A DNA stretch of 64,000 nucleotides from positions 5,558,501 through 5,622,500 of the forward strand of contig NZ_CP139421.1 in assembly GCF_034119865.1 (NCBI RefSeq), in the 5' to 3' direction. The position numbers and the translations under genes are program-made. Positions 8,271 through 17,961 of the stretch are shown here, one piece after another. The notes under the pieces were generated by a model. The model was not told the DNA's origin, did no database searches, and saw only the letters and a program-made list of their open reading frames with translations. The DNA comes from Algoriphagus sp. NG3 (GTDB lineage: Bacteria > Bacteroidota > Bacteroidia > Cytophagales > Cyclobacteriaceae). Position 1 is the first letter of the stretch. Every line of letters starts with the position of its first letter.

Positions 8271-9245
8271 CTATTTCTTCCTCTCGATAGTATAGCTGAC
8301 CAAGCCCTGAAGGGAAGTCTTATATTCTGAATCAGGAAAGGTGTCTAAAATTTCAAGAGCCTCCTTATAGAACCTATCCATGATAGTTTTGGCGTATTCC
8401 AGACCGCCACTTTTCTTTACAAAGCTGATGACCAGATTAACAGCTTTTTTGTCCTCGCTTCTGTTTCGGATCAAGTTGATGATTTTCTTTTTCTCCAACC
8501 AGTCAGCCTTTTGCAATGCAAAAATTAAAGGTAAAGTCATCTTCTTTTCTTTGATGTCTATCCCAACTGGCTTCCCGATTTCGTCTTCACCATAATCAAA
8601 AAGGTCATCTTTGATCTGGAAAGCCATACCTACTTTTTCCCCGAATTCCCGCATTTTGGCGATAGTTTCATCGCTGCTTTCAGTACTAGAGGCTCCTACA
8701 GCACAGCAGGAGGCAAGAAGGCTTGCTGTTTTCTGTCGGATGATGTCGTAGTAAACTTCCTCCGTAATGTCGAGTTTCCTGGCTTTGGCGATCTGTAGCA
8801 ATTCGCCTTCAGACATTTCTTTTACTGCGTTGGAGACAATTTTCAGAAGTTTAAAGTCCCCATTATCCACACTTAAAAGAAGCCCTCGAGACAAGAGGTA
8901 ATCTCCGACTAGAACGGCGATTTTGTTTTTCCAAAGTGCATTCACCGAGAAAAATCCACGCCTGTAATTGGCATCATCGACTACATCATCGTGTACAAGC
9001 GTAGCTGTATGAAGAAGTTCTATAAGTGAAGCTCCTCTATGGGTAGCATCGTTGATTCCCCCACAAACCCCAGCGGTCAAAAATACAAACATCGGGCGCA
9101 TCTGTTTTCCTTTGCGCTTTACAATGTAGTTGGTGATATGGTCGAGGAGCTTGACCTTGCTTTTCATGGAGGCCCGAAATTTCAGCTCAAACTGAGCCAT
9201 TTCGTTCTCTATAGGTACTTGTATTTGCTTGAGGTCTGGTTTCAT
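8271..9245 (-). CDS. Polyprenyl diphosphate synthase (trans-isoprenyl chain elongation)
   Basis: The 324-residue enzyme condenses isopentenyl diphosphate onto an allylic diphosphate, probably to make the side chain of menaquinone. Both aspartate-rich motifs are present: DDVVD at residues 86-90 followed by NYRRG, and KDDLFDYGED at 212-221. The conserved GKQMRP motif lies near residue 47 and the helix D motif GDYLLSRG near residue 114. Residues before the first aspartate motif are small/medium (TATLVH), consistent with long-chain products, but the exact length (heptaprenyl or octaprenyl) cannot be read. It is divergent from a DUF4199 gene. Confidence 0.9.
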   Translation of the reverse strand: MKPDLKQIQVPIENEMAQFELKFRASMKSKVKLLDHITNYIVKRKGKQMRPMFVFLTAGVCGGINDATHRGASLIELLHTATLVHDDVVDDANYRRGFFSVNALWKNKIAVLVGDYLLSRGLLLSVDNGDFKLLKIVSNAVKEMSEGELLQIAKARKLDITEEVYYDIIRQKTASLLASCCAVGASSTESSDETIAKMREFGEKVGMAFQIKDDLFDYGEDEIGKPVGIDIKEKKMTLPLIFALQKADWLEKKKIINLIRNRSEDKKAVNLVISFVKKSGGLEYAKTIMDRFYKEALEILDTFPDSEYKTSLQGLVSYTIERKK

Positions 9246-9391
9246 CCGGTCTTTGATGCTGTAAAAATAATACCCTTTCTCTCATGGACAAGGGATTGTG
9301 GGCTTAGGCATAGTAATCATGTGAAAATGATGCGGATTTTATTAAATTATGTATTTTGTACTATTGATTTTGTATTCATCCCCAAGTCGCC

Positions 9392-9892
9392 ATGAAAAAA
9401 ATTAAGATTGAAATCAAATGGGCAGTTTTGTTTGTAGTAATGATGCTTACTTGGGTGGCTCTTGAAAAGTCCTTGGGCTGGCATGATGAGAATCTGGCAG
9501 ATCACGCCTCCCTGACCAGATTGGTGGCAATTCCGGCAGTTGCGATTTATTTTTTCGCACTGATAGATAAAAAGAGGAATTACTATCAGGGCGTAATGAG
9601 CTACTATCAGGGATTTATGGCCGGCTTGGTGATTACCCTTATTGTGGCAATTTTAAGCCCGATTACCCAATACATCACAAGCATATTTATTACTCCTGAT
9701 TATTTCCATAACATTATTGAATATACTGTAGCTACCGGAGAAATGACCCGGGAGGATGCAGAATCTTATTTTACTATACAGAGCTATATAATCCTATCGG
9801 CGGCAGGATCACTGATTATGGGGATCGCTACTTCTGCTGTGGTGGCGGTCATAGTAAAGTCAAAATCGAAAAGATCTACAATTACTTCCTGA
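9392..9892 (+). CDS. DUF4199 family inner-membrane protein
   Basis: The 166-residue protein has about four membrane segments: near residues 10-25, 43-60, 73-97 and 129-155. The KKRNYYQGVMSYYQGFMAGL segment between the second and third and the EYTVATGEMTREDAESYFTI loop are characteristic of DUF4199 proteins, which are common in Bacteroidota and of unknown function. The gene starts divergently from the polyprenyl synthase and is followed after 12 bases by the acyltransferase, so it may be co-transcribed with the glycerolipid pair. Confidence 0.8.
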   Translation: MKKIKIEIKWAVLFVVMMLTWVALEKSLGWHDENLADHASLTRLVAIPAVAIYFFALIDKKRNYYQGVMSYYQGFMAGLVITLIVAILSPITQYITSIFITPDYFHNIIEYTVATGEMTREDAESYFTIQSYIILSAAGSLIMGIATSAVVAVIVKSKSKRSTITS

Positions 9893-9904
9893 CGATGATT
9901 CGTA

Positions 9905-11656
9905 GTGAAAAGGGCTTTTTCACTATCTTTGATCAGATTTTTATCAAAAACCAGCCACTTGGAGGAGAAATACATCAAACATAGGTACGAGCCGATTCAC
10001 CCGAGCAAAGACGAATGGCCGGTAGTGAAACTGGCGAGAGAGCGGAGGGAATTTGTTAAAAAAGTGGCGGATCTATCCGAAGATCGGATCCTCAAGCTTA
10101 CGGGAAATAATCCGGATATACTGAAGGAGGAGCTGGAAACCACCTTGTATAGGGAAAAACTTAGGATCAAGCAAAACCCCTGGGTGGTGGATCCTGATGA
10201 TGATGGTTCGTTTTGGAGTGGAGTGAAATCATCTTTAGTTCAGATCAGCACAGAAACCGTCAGGAGTAAGGTCAAAAGGCTTCAGGAATATAAAGCAGTT
10301 CTGAATAGCATCACTTCACGCTATGCCGAGGAGATTGCCAGTAACTTCAAAGCCACACACTACAAGTTTACCAGATCTGTAGTGACCTACGGATTTTCCC
10401 GGCTCCTGAATGCAGCCCGGGTCAAGGGTATAAAATCTTTGTTCAGTAATCAGTACTCACTTCAGGATAAGATCCAGATCACCGGAGAGACAGATCAGTT
10501 GAGGGATTTGGCTACGAAAGGTACAGTGGTCATGGTGCCTACCCATTTCAGTAACCTAGACAGTATATTGATCGGTTGGGTTATTTCCGTTTTGGGGTTA
10601 CCACCGTTTATCTACGGAGCTGGGTTGAATCTCTTCAATATCTCCATCTTTGCCTATTTTATGAATTCCCTAGGCGCATACAAGGTGGATAGGAGGAAGA
10701 AAAACCTGATGTATTTGGAGACCTTAAAGACGTATTCCAAGGAAGCGATCCAGTTTGGTTGCCACTCGCTTTTCTTTCCTGGGGGCACCCGGTCCAGAAG
10801 TGGAATGATAGAATCCAAGCTGAAACTAGGGCTACTCAGTACAGCGATCGAAGCTCAACGGGCAAACTACGAGAACGGCTTAAATGATATCGCAGGTAAA
10901 ATTTTCATAGTGCCTGTGACAATCAATTATCACTTTGTGCTGGAAGCCCCAAGTTTGATCCGGGACCACTTGAGCATTACTGGCCAAGAGCGGTATTATC
11001 AGGAGAACGATGAGTTTTCCAATTCATATAAGATCTCTAAGTTTCTGATCAAGTTTTTTACCAAAGGTTCTGATATTTCTGTATCGGTGGGTAAAGCGAT
11101 GGATGTACTTGGGAATTATGTGGATGTAGATGGTAAAAGCCTGGATAAGCATGGGAGGGTGATTGATACTAGGGATTATTTCATATCGGATGGAAAAATC
11201 ACTGTGGATAATCAGCGGGAAGAAGAATATACCAATATGCTTGGAAAGCGGATCGTGGAGGAGTTTCACAAAATCAACCGTGTTTTTAATTCCCATTTAG
11301 TGGCTTTCGTAGCCTTTGAATTGATCAAAAAGCAAAACCGGAAACTGGATTTGTTTGACTTGCTGAGATTGCCTGAAGAGGAGATTGCTATCCCTTACAC
11401 GGAGTTTAAAGAGAACTGTGAATTGGTATTACATAAAATTTTTGCTTTGAAGAAGCAAGGATTGATCAATACGGCGCCTCACCTTTCAAGGGATGTGGAT
11501 GAAATTATAGGAAAAGGGATTGAAAATGTGGGGATGTACCATGCCAAGCGACCGATTGTTTTGGCTACAAACGGAGATATCGGGACAGATGATATGAGTT
11601 TACTTTACTTTTACCACAACAGACTGACTGGATATGGACTCGAAAAACTCTTCTAA
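9905..11656 (+). CDS. Glycerol-3-phosphate / 1-acylglycerol-3-phosphate acyltransferase (PlsC-type domain)
   Basis: The 583-residue protein carries one acyltransferase domain with the catalytic H-x4-D motif THFSNLD (His214, Asp219) and the substrate motif FFPGGTRSRSG near residue 295, inside long N- and C-terminal extensions that resemble PlsB more than the short PlsC. It probably adds the first acyl chain to glycerol-3-phosphate. This fits the overlapping next gene, gpsA, which makes that substrate. The frame opens with GTG at 9905; a later start is possible because no ribosome-binding site helps. The 3' end overlaps gpsA by 23 bases. Confidence 0.85.
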   Translation: MKRAFSLSLIRFLSKTSHLEEKYIKHRYEPIHPSKDEWPVVKLARERREFVKKVADLSEDRILKLTGNNPDILKEELETTLYREKLRIKQNPWVVDPDDDGSFWSGVKSSLVQISTETVRSKVKRLQEYKAVLNSITSRYAEEIASNFKATHYKFTRSVVTYGFSRLLNAARVKGIKSLFSNQYSLQDKIQITGETDQLRDLATKGTVVMVPTHFSNLDSILIGWVISVLGLPPFIYGAGLNLFNISIFAYFMNSLGAYKVDRRKKNLMYLETLKTYSKEAIQFGCHSLFFPGGTRSRSGMIESKLKLGLLSTAIEAQRANYENGLNDIAGKIFIVPVTINYHFVLEAPSLIRDHLSITGQERYYQENDEFSNSYKISKFLIKFFTKGSDISVSVGKAMDVLGNYVDVDGKSLDKHGRVIDTRDYFISDGKITVDNQREEEYTNMLGKRIVEEFHKINRVFNSHLVAFVAFELIKKQNRKLDLFDLLRLPEEEIAIPYTEFKENCELVLHKIFALKKQGLINTAPHLSRDVDEIIGKGIENVGMYHAKRPIVLATNGDIGTDDMSLLYFYHNRLTGYGLEKLF

Positions 11657-12692
11657 ACAAAAACACATAGGAGTAATTGGTGTGGGGAGCTTTGGTGCGG
11701 CCATAGCGAATATCCTGGCGGCAAAAAATCCTGTAATGGCTTATGCCCGAAAGCAGGAGGTAGTCAACGAGATAAATACAAGCCACTCGGCACAGGGAAA
11801 AGTACTCCATGAAAATATAATTGCTTCCAATGATCCCGAGGAGCTTTGTAGAAGCTGCGATGTATTGTTTTTTATGGTTCCCTCCTCTGGTTTTCAGGAT
11901 GTGGTAAGGACTTTCTCTCCCTTTCTTTTTCCTTATCATCTGATTATTCACGGTACTAAAGGGCTGTGCCTTAATCTCAAAAAAGGCGAATCGCTTGACA
12001 CAGTGACAAGAATCACACGTAGCCAAATCCTGACCATGAGTGAGGTGATTCTTCAGGAGACAGTGGCAGTGCGTGTCGGCTGTCTGGCGGGGCCTAATCT
12101 ATCCAAGGAGCTTTCTCAGGGGCAACCTGCTGCAACGGTAATTGCAAGTAAATATAATGAGGTGATTCTGGAAGGGCAGAGCCTGCTGAGATCGGAAAAA
12201 TTCCAGGTTTACGGTAATTCTGATATCATCGGTGTGGAGATCAGCGGGGTTTTGAAAAATATTATTGCCATAGCTTCAGGCGCTCTGGCTGGACTAGGGT
12301 TGGGAGAAAATGCCAAAGGACTTCTTATCAGCCGTGGGATGGTAGAGATGATCCACTTAGGAAATGCCCTGGGAGGTAGTATAAAGTCGGTAATGGGCTT
12401 GGCCGGGATAGGTGATCTGGTGGCGACTTGCAATTCGGTTCATTCCAGAAACTTCACCGTAGGTTACCGTTTGGCCAAAGGAGATTCCTTAGAAAAGATT
12501 CTTTCAGGCATGGATGAGGTAGCTGAGGGAATTAATACGGTAAGGATTATGAAGGCATTTCTGGAAACCGCAGACTTACGCGCGCCAATAACAGAGAATC
12601 TTTATAAGGTGCTTTTCGAAGATCTGGAAATAGAAGAAGCACTCCAGTTTTTGATGAAATATCCATTCAGTGTAGATGTGAATTTTGTATAA
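11634..12692 (+). CDS. gpsA: NAD(P)-dependent glycerol-3-phosphate dehydrogenase
   Basis: The 352-residue enzyme reduces dihydroxyacetone phosphate to glycerol-3-phosphate for phospholipid synthesis. The Rossmann loop GVGSFG is at residues 16-21. The catalytic region ISGVLKNIIAIASGALAGL contains the conserved lysine, and NSVHSRNFTVGYRLAKG carries the conserved arginine that binds substrate phosphate. The ATG lies inside the 3' end of the acyltransferase gene, an overlap typical of coupled genes. A strong terminator hairpin follows 18 bases after the stop. Confidence 0.95.
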   Translation: MDSKNSSKQKHIGVIGVGSFGAAIANILAAKNPVMAYARKQEVVNEINTSHSAQGKVLHENIIASNDPEELCRSCDVLFFMVPSSGFQDVVRTFSPFLFPYHLIIHGTKGLCLNLKKGESLDTVTRITRSQILTMSEVILQETVAVRVGCLAGPNLSKELSQGQPAATVIASKYNEVILEGQSLLRSEKFQVYGNSDIIGVEISGVLKNIIAIASGALAGLGLGENAKGLLISRGMVEMIHLGNALGGSIKSVMGLAGIGDLVATCNSVHSRNFTVGYRLAKGDSLEKILSGMDEVAEGINTVRIMKAFLETADLRAPITENLYKVLFEDLEIEEALQFLMKYPFSVDVNFV

Positions 12693-12710
12693 TTAAACTG
12701 ATATAAAGCA

Positions 12711-12743
12711 AAAGCCCCTTTGATTTGTTTCAAAAGGGGCTTT
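12711..12743. terminator. Bidirectional intrinsic terminator
   Basis: Inverted repeat AAAGCCCCTTTGA (12711-12723) and TCAAAAGGGGCTTT (12730-12743), with A's before and T's after. It sits between the stop codons of the convergent gpsA and PQQ sugar dehydrogenase genes and can serve both. Confidence 0.85.
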
Positions 12744-12764
12744 TTAGCGTTTTATAAAGAATGG

Positions 12765-13922
12765 TTAGCGTATTGGGATCAGTTTCACCATCAGTCCGGT
12801 TCCCTGAGTGACCGCGTAGATATAGCCTTCGGGACTCTGCGACACTTGGCGCACACGCCCGATGTCCTGCAGCATAATTTCTTGCTTGCCAGCAGTGGAG
12901 CCGTCCATATCCACACGATTGATATGCATTTTGGCTAGTGCACCAACTAGAATGTCTCCTTTCCAAGCCGGGTATTTATCCGAAGTGACCATGGTCATGC
13001 CAGAAGTGGCGATAGATGGGACATAATAGCTCAGTGGCTGTTCCATACCTTCTTTTTCCTGAATGTCGGAGATAGGTGTGCCATCGTAGTCTATTCCCCA
13101 AGTAATCACCGGCCAACCGTAATTTTTACCTTTCTCTATGAGATTCAATTCATCACCTCCTTGAGGCCCATGTTCTGTTTCGTAGAGTTTATTGTTTGCT
13201 TTGTCGAAATACAATCCTTGGGGATTCCTGTTACCATAGGTCCAGATAGACTTCATGGCACCTTCAGTAGTTACAAACGGGTTGTCCTCTGGGATTCTAC
13301 CATCGTCGTGGATACGGTGGATTTTACCATGGGAGTTTGTCAGATCCTGTGCATTGCTAGGGGTATCACCACGCTCTCCACTGGAATAGTATAAATAACC
13401 CTCATTATCAAATACGATACGGCTACCAAGATGTCTTCCGCCTTTCCACGCCGGGAGAGATTGGATGATTTCTTCCTGATTTGTAGCGTAGTTGCCTTCA
13501 AGCTTGAACCTCATGATGGTAGTCGAAGAAGTACTATCTGGCATTGGTTTGCCATAGGAAATATAAATCCAGCCATTCTCCTCAAACTTAGGATGTAGCG
13601 CTACATCCATAAGCCCAGATTGATTTACTGTCCAGACTTCGGGAAGTCCCTGGATTTTTTCACCGGTAAACTTGTCGTCTTTGAAAATCAGGATTTCTCC
13701 TTTTTTCTCAGTGACCAGCATTCTGCCATCCGGAAGCCAGGTCATTCCCCATGGGTTGTCAAAATCTGTATAAAGTGTGTCCACCTTGATAAGCATTTCC
13801 TCCGTCTGAACAGCATAAGTCTCATCAATCGGCTCTTGAGCGACTTCTGTTTCTTTGGGTGTGCAGGATATCCAGCCTGTAATTCCGGCTAGGATAAGGG
13901 TGGTTGGTAGAAAGTGTTTCAT
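12765..13922 (-). CDS. PQQ-dependent sugar dehydrogenase, glucose/sorbosone dehydrogenase family
   Basis: A six-bladed beta-propeller protein of about 385 residues, starting at the ATG at 13922 that opens an export signal (MKHFLPTTLILAGITGWISC). The Cys at residue 20 may be lipidated, though the lipobox (WISC) is weak. Family landmarks are FDNPWGMTWLPDGRMLVTEK, the catalytic-His region LMDVALHPKF, GGRHLGSRIVFD, YGNRNPQGLYFD and TEHGPQGGDELN. It would oxidise aldose sugars or related compounds in the periplasm with PQQ or pass electrons onward; the substrate is not predictable. An in-frame ATG at 14006 would add 28 residues before the signal and is unlikely. Confidence 0.88.
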   Translation of the reverse strand: MKHFLPTTLILAGITGWISCTPKETEVAQEPIDETYAVQTEEMLIKVDTLYTDFDNPWGMTWLPDGRMLVTEKKGEILIFKDDKFTGEKIQGLPEVWTVNQSGLMDVALHPKFEENGWIYISYGKPMPDSTSSTTIMRFKLEGNYATNQEEIIQSLPAWKGGRHLGSRIVFDNEGYLYYSSGERGDTPSNAQDLTNSHGKIHRIHDDGRIPEDNPFVTTEGAMKSIWTYGNRNPQGLYFDKANNKLYETEHGPQGGDELNLIEKGKNYGWPVITWGIDYDGTPISDIQEKEGMEQPLSYYVPSIATSGMTMVTSDKYPAWKGDILVGALAKMHINRVDMDGSTAGKQEIMLQDIGRVRQVSQSPEGYIYAVTQGTGLMVKLIPIR

Positions 13923-14115
13923 TTTTTTATGTGTTTTTAAATTGTCTTTTATCGCTAACAGCTGCTTGCCCTTGGATAGGGAGTTGTTGATATGCTGGAT
14001 GATCATGGTCTTGTATGTCCAATGATTGGCTAGCTTATATCGATTTCATAGCATGCTAAATGTTACTGCAATTTAAAACACATATTCTGATTCCCTGCTT
14101 TTTTGTGATAAGTGC

Positions 14116-15153
14116 TTAGATAAGTGATTTCACGTCTTCAATTTTAAGCATGGCTTCGGCTTCTTGTACCATGTCAGAAGAACCGATCAGCAAGGGGGTT
14201 CTTTGGTGTAAGGAGGTAGGCTGGATGTCAAGTATTCTTTGGTTTCCATCTGTAGCCATAGCTCCGGCTTGTTCGGCGATCAGGGCGAGGGCATTGGCTT
14301 CATACAGCAAGCGTAATTTTCCTGATGGATTCTTTTTGGTAGCAGGGTAGAGATAGATTCCGCCTTTAAGTAGGTTTCTGTGGAAATCAGCTACCAGTGA
14401 ACCTATATAGCGTGCCGAGTATCTTCGCTCTTTACATAAGGAGATATACTTATCAATTCCTGTCTCCCAGTCATTTTGAGACCCTTCATTTACTGAGTAT
14501 ATTTCTCCGGTTTTAGGGGCTTGTATGTCGGGGTGGGAAAGGAAAAATTCTCCTAATGACTGTTCGTAAGTAAAGCCATTCACCCCGCAGCCTGTAGTAT
14601 ACACCAGCATAGTGGATGATCCATATAGCACATAGCCTGCTGCAACCTGCTCTGAGCCTTTCTGCATAATATCTACTTCTTGGATAGGGCTTCCTGTAGG
14701 GGTTATCCTTCTATAAATTGAAAAAATAGTCCCAATGCTGATGTTGACATCTATATTCGAGCTTCCATCAAGTGGGTCTATTGCCACTACATATTTTCCT
14801 GAGCTATTTTGTAAATCAATCACTGAATCCTCCTCTTCAGAAACAATGGCACAGACTTCGCCACCTTTACTGAGAGCCCGCATAAATCTGATGTTTGCTA
14901 TCACATCCAGTTTTTGCTGCTCTTCACCTTGTACATTGACTTGGCCAAAAGCACCTCCGATATTTGATAAACCAGCCCGGTTAGTTTCTCGATTTACTAT
15001 CTTGGAAGCAAGAGCTATATCGCGTAGAAGCTGTGAAAGCTCACCGGAAGCAAAGGGAAAATCACTTTGTTTGAGTTTGATGAAACGGTCTAAGGTAGTG
15101 CCTACAGAGTAAGCCAATCCACTGCTGTCGGGTTGGTAAGGTAAAATCTTCAT
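14116..15153 (-). CDS. fbp: Class I fructose-1,6-bisphosphatase
   Basis: The 345-residue gluconeogenic enzyme hydrolyses fructose-1,6-bisphosphate to fructose-6-phosphate. The metal site [13 protein letters not shown] is at residues 125-137, preceded by the acidic loop EEED at residues 106-109, and the C-terminal substrate region [20 protein letters not shown] is intact. It stands alone, divergent from lysC. Confidence 0.95.
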   Translation of the reverse strand: MKILPYQPDSSGLAYSVGTTLDRFIKLKQSDFPFASGELSQLLRDIALASKIVNRETNRAGLSNIGGAFGQVNVQGEEQQKLDVIANIRFMRALSKGGEVCAIVSEEEDSVIDLQNSSGKYVVAIDPLDGSSNIDVNISIGTIFSIYRRITPTGSPIQEVDIMQKGSEQVAAGYVLYGSSTMLVYTTGCGVNGFTYEQSLGEFFLSHPDIQAPKTGEIYSVNEGSQNDWETGIDKYISLCKERRYSARYIGSLVADFHRNLLKGGIYLYPATKKNPSGKLRLLYEANALALIAEQAGAMATDGNQRILDIQPTSLHQRTPLLIGSSDMVQEAEAMLKIEDVKSLI

Positions 15154-15210
15154 AAGTTGGAATAGTTCAATTGGTGGTTAATTACTTCTGAAAAATAAGT
15201 AAATATTTTA

Positions 15211-16479
15211 ATGAGAAAAACTCAAATTCACAAATTTGGCGGAGCTTCTGTGAAAGATGCTCTTGGAGTACAAAACATTGCTGATATTCTCCGTAATCGA
15301 TTGCGAAATAATTTTGTAATTGTGGTGTCGGCCATGGGGAAATCTACAAATCAGCTGGAAAATATCCTTTCGCTTAAATTGGATAATAAGGATTATTCTA
15401 AGAATAGTACAATTTTAAAGGATTTCCATCTGTCTGTCTGCAAGGAGTTGTTTCCTGCTGACCATGTGATCTTTCCCAAAATTGAAAACTACTTCATTCA
15501 GCTACACCATGAGCTCAACAAGCCACTGACCAAGGATAATTACGATGAATATTATGACAGGATAGTTGGATTTGGGGAGCTTCTTTCATCCCGCATTGTG
15601 ATGGAATACCTATGCATGCAAAATTTACTCGTGCTGTGGCAGGATGCTAGGGAGTTGATTGCCACAGACAGTGATTTTCGCTTTGCAAAAATCGACTGGG
15701 CAAAGTCCCGACAAAATTGTCAATCCCAATTAAAACCTAAGCTGGAACAGTTTCCTGTCCTCACCCAGGGATTTTTGGGGGCAGATCTTAATGGGAGACC
15801 GACTACTTTGGGAAGGGAAGGCTCTGACTTTACAGCTGCAATCTTAGCATCTTGCCTGGATGCAGGCTCTGTGACGATCTGGAAAGATGTTCCGGGTGTG
15901 TTAAACGCCGACCCTAAGCTATTTAGCGATACTATTCTGTTTTCGGAGCTGGATTACCAACAGGCTGCGCAAATGACCTTTTACGGTGCTTCTGTCATAC
16001 ATCCTAAAACCATCAAGCCTCTTGCAAATTCAGGGATTCCACTTTTTGTGAAATCCTTTCTCAATCCTGATGAAGAAGGCACCAAGATTCATTCCCAGGC
16101 AAAGTCGGCTCCTTTGCCTACTATCATCTTAAAGAAAGAACAAATTCTGGTCAGCTTAAAAGTAACAGACTTCACCTTTATAGAGGAGAGCCATATCCAT
16201 CAGGTCTATGCTCAATTGCAGACGTTGAAATTAAGGGTGAATATGCTTCAAACTTCAGCAATTAGCATTTCTATTGTGATAGATTCACAGCTGTTTAAGC
16301 TGGAGCAGTTGCTAAGGAGCCTTAGCCAGGAATTTGATGTCAGATATAATGAAGGGCTGGAGCTTTTGACGGTGCTTCATCCAGACATGGATTCCTTACC
16401 CGAGTATTTAGAGGACTATGAACTGTTGCTGGAGCAGCAAACCAGGAATACCATTCAGGTGGTGCGTAGGGCTAAATAG
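15211..16479 (+). CDS. lysC: Monofunctional aspartate kinase
   Basis: The 422-residue protein starts with the aspartokinase motif HKFGGASVKDA (Lys8) and has the TTLGREGSDFTAAILA motif near residue 205. About 120 residues follow the catalytic domain, enough for the ACT pair, but these are poorly conserved (for example ISISIVIDSQLFKLEQLL), so feedback control may differ from that of ThrA. Together with ThrA the cell has two aspartokinases; this one probably feeds lysine and diaminopimelate synthesis. It is not in an operon with other lysine genes here. Confidence 0.9.
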   Translation: MRKTQIHKFGGASVKDALGVQNIADILRNRLRNNFVIVVSAMGKSTNQLENILSLKLDNKDYSKNSTILKDFHLSVCKELFPADHVIFPKIENYFIQLHHELNKPLTKDNYDEYYDRIVGFGELLSSRIVMEYLCMQNLLVLWQDARELIATDSDFRFAKIDWAKSRQNCQSQLKPKLEQFPVLTQGFLGADLNGRPTTLGREGSDFTAAILASCLDAGSVTIWKDVPGVLNADPKLFSDTILFSELDYQQAAQMTFYGASVIHPKTIKPLANSGIPLFVKSFLNPDEEGTKIHSQAKSAPLPTIILKKEQILVSLKVTDFTFIEESHIHQVYAQLQTLKLRVNMLQTSAISISIVIDSQLFKLEQLLRSLSQEFDVRYNEGLELLTVLHPDMDSLPEYLEDYELLLEQQTRNTIQVVRRAK

Positions 16480-16574
16480 TGGGTTAAGTGAAAGTCCTTG
16501 GTTAAAATGCAAGGGTATTTGACTAAAAATCAATATTTTCAGAATCTACTAACTCAATAACCTAAACCTTAACT

Positions 16575-17699
16575 ATGAAAACCAGAAGAGTATTTTTGCA
16601 AAGGGCTGGCATATCAGCCGTGGCTTTGGCCATGCCCACTTTAAATCCCCTGTTAGCTATGACAAAATCTGCAGATCCATTAAAAAATAATGCCCAGACT
16701 CTTAGAGTTGCTATAATGGGACTTGGAAGTTACGGTACCAGAGTCGCTGAAGCGATTCAGAGCTGTACCCGCACCAAGCTCGTCGGAGTAATCAGTGGCA
16801 CTCCGTCCAAAGTGGTGGAATGGCGTGAGAAATATGGCATACCCGAGAAAAACTGCTATAACTATGAGAACTTTGATGCGATTAAAGATAATCCGGATAT
16901 AGACGCGGTATATGTAATCACTCCTAATGCGCTACATAAGGATCAGGTAATCCGTGTGGCAAAAGCTGGCAAGCATGCAATATGTGAAAAACCTATGGCA
17001 GTGAATGCCGCTGATGGTCAAGCTATGGTAGATGCCTGTAAGGAGGCCGGAGTCCATTTACTGATAGGGTACAGAATGCATTTCGAGCCTAATACATTGG
17101 AAGTGGTCCGAATGCGGAAGGAAGGAGAACTGGGTGAGATCCGCTTTTTTCAAGGACTGAGTGGATTTGTAATCGGCGACCCTACCCAGTGGAGGCTGGA
17201 TCCAGAGCTTTCAGGAGGGGGAGCTATGATGGATATCGGTATTTACTCAATCAACGGAGCCAGATATATGGTGGGGGAGGAGCCAATCTGGGTTACAGCC
17301 CAAGAGGTCAAAACCGACCCGGTGAAGTTCAAGGAAGGAGTAGATGAGACCATAACCTTCCAGCTGGGATTTCCTAGTGGAGCTGTCGCTTCCTGTCTTT
17401 CTACTTATAATATGAATTACCTTGATCGGTTTTACCTGAATGGCAGCAAAGGATGGGCTGAGATGCAGCCTTCCACCGGATATGGGCCTATTAAAGGAAC
17501 TACTCACAAAGGGCCGCTCACCGAACCGATCGTAACACACCAGACAGTTCAGATGGATGAAATGGCTGCTATTATTTTTGATGGCAAAGAAGCTGAGGTG
17601 CCGGTAAATGGAGCGGAGGGAGTAAAGGATATGAAGATCATAGATGCGATTTTCAAAGCTATAAAAACTGGAGGGAAGGTAGATCTCACTTTTGGCTGA
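16575..17699 (+). CDS. Tat-exported Gfo/Idh/MocA family oxidoreductase
   Basis: The 374-residue protein begins with a twin-arginine signal (KTRRVFLQRAGIS, then a hydrophobic stretch). The NAD(P)-binding loop GLGSYG is at residues 49-54 and the family motif CEKPMAVNAADG at about 137-148 carries the catalytic Lys of EKP. The order is that of glucose-fructose oxidoreductase: signal, Rossmann domain, then the beta-sheet domain with GGGAMMDIGIYSINGARYM. It likely acts on a sugar in the periplasm with bound cofactor. Its promoter region is 95 bases after lysC; it seems to be a single-gene unit. Confidence 0.85.
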   Translation: MKTRRVFLQRAGISAVALAMPTLNPLLAMTKSADPLKNNAQTLRVAIMGLGSYGTRVAEAIQSCTRTKLVGVISGTPSKVVEWREKYGIPEKNCYNYENFDAIKDNPDIDAVYVITPNALHKDQVIRVAKAGKHAICEKPMAVNAADGQAMVDACKEAGVHLLIGYRMHFEPNTLEVVRMRKEGELGEIRFFQGLSGFVIGDPTQWRLDPELSGGGAMMDIGIYSINGARYMVGEEPIWVTAQEVKTDPVKFKEGVDETITFQLGFPSGAVASCLSTYNMNYLDRFYLNGSKGWAEMQPSTGYGPIKGTTHKGPLTEPIVTHQTVQMDEMAAIIFDGKEAEVPVNGAEGVKDMKIIDAIFKAIKTGGKVDLTFG

Positions 17700-17729
17700 T
17701 AGCTGCCAAAACGGCCTATCTTATCAGCC
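17694..17729. terminator. Possible hairpin terminator between convergent genes
   Basis: GGCTGATA (17694-17701) pairs with TATCAGCC (17722-17729). The stem overlaps the end of the Gfo/Idh gene and the end of the fructosamine-kinase remnant. There is no good T-tract, so it is only a weak candidate. Confidence 0.3.
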
Positions 17730-17943
17730 TGTTAATCGTTCGCTCGATTCCGGGGAGATAGGCCGTACCGAATAGATTTAGATGTACGAGCAGGGGGTAT
17801 AGATTGTAGACGTCCATTCTGCTTTCGAAGCCAGGCTCCAGTGGTAGGACAGATTCGTAAGCGCTATAGAATTTATTGTCAAACCCACCAAACAATCGGC
17901 TAAAGGCAAGATCCATTTCCCTATGTTTTGAAAAAGTATCTCC
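17716..17943 (-). pseudogene. 3' remnant of a fructosamine kinase family gene
   Basis: The open frame of about 75 codons encodes HREMDLAFSRLFGGF at its start and later LPLEPGFESRMDVYNLYPLL and LVHLNLFGTAYL. These are the conserved last ~70 residues of fructosamine/ketosamine-3-kinases, where the DREMDL-type aspartate region, the GGF turn and the YQLYxLLNHLNxFG helix occur together. The family is normally about 290 residues. Upstream the frame hits a TGA at 17944-17946 and only 15 bases later comes the stop of the phosphatase gene, so the whole kinase N-lobe is missing. This looks like a deletion scar rather than a working gene. Confidence 0.7.
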
Positions 17944-17961
17944 TCATATATGCCGTAAAGG

